Assembly (NCBI GenBank): GCA_014654035.1
Contig: JACWDQ010000008.1
Coordinates: forward strand, 1-49,213
DNA: 49,213 bases
Direction of reading: 5' to 3'
Origin: Pelagibacterales bacterium SAG-MED19
GTDB taxonomy: Bacteria > Pseudomonadota > Alphaproteobacteria > Pelagibacterales > Pelagibacteraceae
Shown here one piece after another: positions 47,850 to 49,213 of the stretch. A program made the translations under genes and the position numbers. The notes below the pieces were generated by a model. The model was given only the letters and a program-made list of their open reading frames with translations, was not told the origin of the DNA and ran no database searches. How positions within the stretch are numbered: the stretch's first letter is position 1; each line of letters opens with the position of its first letter.

Positions 47850-48526
47850 TTTGGGACGATACTGGTTTTTTGTTATCTAAAAATAAATATAATGAAAATT
47901 CATTAATAGCAGAGATGTACACAAAGGAACATGGTAAAGTTTCTGGAATAATATTTGGCGGTACTTCGAAAAAAATAAAAAACTATCTACAAATTGGAAA
48001 TAATCTATATATAAATTTTAACTCAAAATCTGAAAATAGAATTGGATATTTTAAAGTGGAAATACAACGAGCTTTATCACCATATTATTTTGATGACCAA
48101 AAAAAATTATCATGTATTTCTTCTGCATTGCAACTTATAAAATTGTTAACAGCAGAGTCTCAAAAAAATCAAAATATATATAAATTGATTGAAGATTTTT
48201 TTCAAATTTTAAAGACAGATAATTGGATAAAAAATTATATTTTTTGGGAATTAGAATTTTTTAAACTTATTGGTTATGATTTAGAATTTGATAATTTAGT
48301 TAATAAAGAAATAATTGATGATAAACTTCAATATATCGTTAAATCATCAAATGAAAAAAAAATAGTACCAAATTTTTTAATTGAAAAATCTTTAAATTCT
48401 GAAGATATTAAAACTTTATTAGATGGTTTAAGGTTAGTTGGAGATTATTTAGACAAAACTATATTAAAACCCAATAATATTTCACAACCATTAAATAGAT
48501 TAGAATTTGTAAACACCTTAAAATAG
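47846..48526 (+). CDS. recO: DNA repair protein RecO
   Basis: RecO helps load RecA in the RecFOR pathway. The 226-residue protein has an N-terminal OB fold (W-D-D-T-G-F-L-L near residue 3, H-G-K-V-S-G-I-I-F-G-G near residue 30) and a helical C-terminal part with W-E-L-E-F-F-K-L-I-G-Y-D near residue 132, matching RecO. No four-Cys zinc motif is visible. It is convergent with hemB; the two stops are adjacent within an AT-only palindrome. Confidence 0.88.
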   Translation: MIWDDTGFLLSKNKYNENSLIAEMYTKEHGKVSGIIFGGTSKKIKNYLQIGNNLYINFNSKSENRIGYFKVEIQRALSPYYFDDQKKLSCISSALQLIKLLTAESQKNQNIYKLIEDFFQILKTDNWIKNYIFWELEFFKLIGYDLEFDNLVNKEIIDDKLQYIVKSSNEKKIVPNFLIEKSLNSEDIKTLLDGLRLVGDYLDKTILKPNNISQPLNRLEFVNTLK

Positions 48527-49213
48527 TTATTTTAATATATGATCAATTCTATCAGCGTAATAACTTACTATAGCATTTGCCCCAGCTCTTTTAAATGAGA
48601 TTAAACTTTCTAATACCACATTGCTATCTATTAATTTGTTATTAATTGCATTGGATAATAAACTATATTCCCCAGAAACTTGATAAGCCATAACCGGAAT
48701 TTTAAAATTTTGTTTTACAGTTCGAATTATATCAAGATAGGGAAGACCTGGTTTAACCATCACCATATCAGCCCCTTCTTTTATGTCTAATGCCACTTCT
48801 CTTAAAGCTTCTTCACTATTTCTAAAGTCCATTTGATAATTTTTTTTATTTCCTTTTAAAAGCCCTTTAGATCCAACTGCATCTCTAAAAGGTCCATAAA
48901 AACTTGAAGCATATTTAACGGCATAAGATAAAATTTGTGTCATTTTATATCCATTCTTATCAAGAACCTTTCTTATCTCACCGATTCTACCGTCCATCAT
49001 GTCAGATGGAGCTAAAACATCACATCCCATTTGAGCCTGTAATAAGGATTGATTTATTAAAACTTTAATTGTTTCATCATTTAAAACATAACCATTATTT
49101 AATAAACCATCATGACCATGAGAAGTATAAGGGTCTAAAGCTACATCACACATGATTCCGATTTCATTTTTGTATTTTTTTTTGATTATTTGTAATGCCT
49201 TACAAACTAAATT
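48527..49213 (-). CDS. hemB: Delta-aminolevulinic acid dehydratase, C-terminal part (partial at window edge)
   Basis: HemB joins two 5-aminolevulinate molecules into porphobilinogen for haem. The frame is open to the last base of the window, so the visible 228 residues lack the N-terminus; the Met at 49153 is internal. D-V-A-L-D-P-Y-T-S-H-G-H-D-G lacks the cysteine-rich zinc site and matches the magnesium-type enzymes. The two active lysines are in Y-A-V-K-Y-A-S-S-F-Y-G-P-F and V-M-V-K-P-G-L-P-Y-L-D. It is convergent with recO. Confidence 0.95.
   Translation of the reverse strand, partial: NLVCKALQIIKKKYKNEIGIMCDVALDPYTSHGHDGLLNNGYVLNDETIKVLINQSLLQAQMGCDVLAPSDMMDGRIGEIRKVLDKNGYKMTQILSYAVKYASSFYGPFRDAVGSKGLLKGNKKNYQMDFRNSEEALREVALDIKEGADMVMVKPGLPYLDIIRTVKQNFKIPVMAYQVSGEYSLLSNAINNKLIDSNVVLESLISFKRAGANAIVSYYADRIDHILK

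Noticed and set aside
48518..48535. Perfect inverted repeat TTAAAATA/TATTTTAA at the recO-hemB stops as a bidirectional terminator
   Set aside because: The arms are entirely A/T with a two-base centre and no GC stem, so the hairpin would be weak; such repeats are expected by chance in this composition.

Overview
The window is one dense, AT-rich stretch (roughly 30% GC by eye) of an alphaproteobacterial chromosome. Almost every gene belongs to conserved core metabolism. The low GC, near-absent intergenic space, alphaproteobacterial gene strings (slt-dapA-smpB-folK-rsh-pyrE-pdxJ-acpS-lepB-rnc-recO; gatCAB; pyrB with a degenerate pyrC) and a soxBDAG sarcosine oxidase operon fit a streamlined marine SAR11/Pelagibacterales-type genome. 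That placement is inferred from gene content, not from a database search.

Layout. Bases 1-95 are an exact copy of part of soxB, joined to the last codons of fusA; this is most likely a chimeric contig end. From 167 to 13107 runs one ribosomal protein superoperon: rpsJ-rplC-rplD-rplW-rplB-rpsS-rplV-rpsC-rplP-rpmC-rpsQ-rplN-rplX-rplE-rpsN-rpsH-rplF-rplR-rpsE-rplO-secY-adk-rpsM-rpsK-rpoA-rplQ. No tuf lies between fusA and rpsJ, and no rpmD between rpsE and rplO. From 13118 to 19030 are rluC, lipB (-), mgtE, panC (-), galU and ugd. From 19033 to 25418 is a minus-strand block, read right to left: ruvX, pyrB, a probably non-catalytic dihydroorotase, plsY, topA, ridA. From 25469 to 32114 is a plus-strand run: gatC-gatA-gatB, an O-methyltransferase, trhO, a MATE transporter and a secreted thermonuclease-like protein.

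From 38782 down to 32115 (minus strand) is soxB-soxD-soxA-soxG followed closely by an amino-acid-type periplasmic binding protein and one ABC permease. This is a plausible sarcosine oxidation and uptake unit, although no ABC ATPase is present. A tRNA-Ser(GCT) with a GC-rich promoter discriminator sits immediately upstream, divergent from soxB. From 38944 to the end are slt (-), then dapA-smpB-folK-rsh-pyrE-pdxJ-acpS-lepB-rnc-recO, and finally hemB (-), cut by the window edge.

No prophage, insertion sequence, CRISPR array, rRNA or defence island was seen, and no gene-free stretch exceeds 300 bases. I see no clear new multi-gene system. The strongest oddities are the duplicated soxB fragment at the contig edge, the dihydroorotase lacking its metal ligands, a compact Rel/SpoT protein with no rpoZ next to it, the lipobox-bearing ABC permease, era missing between rnc and recO, and the G-rich tRNA promoter. 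Gene-absence statements apply only to the expected positions in this window.
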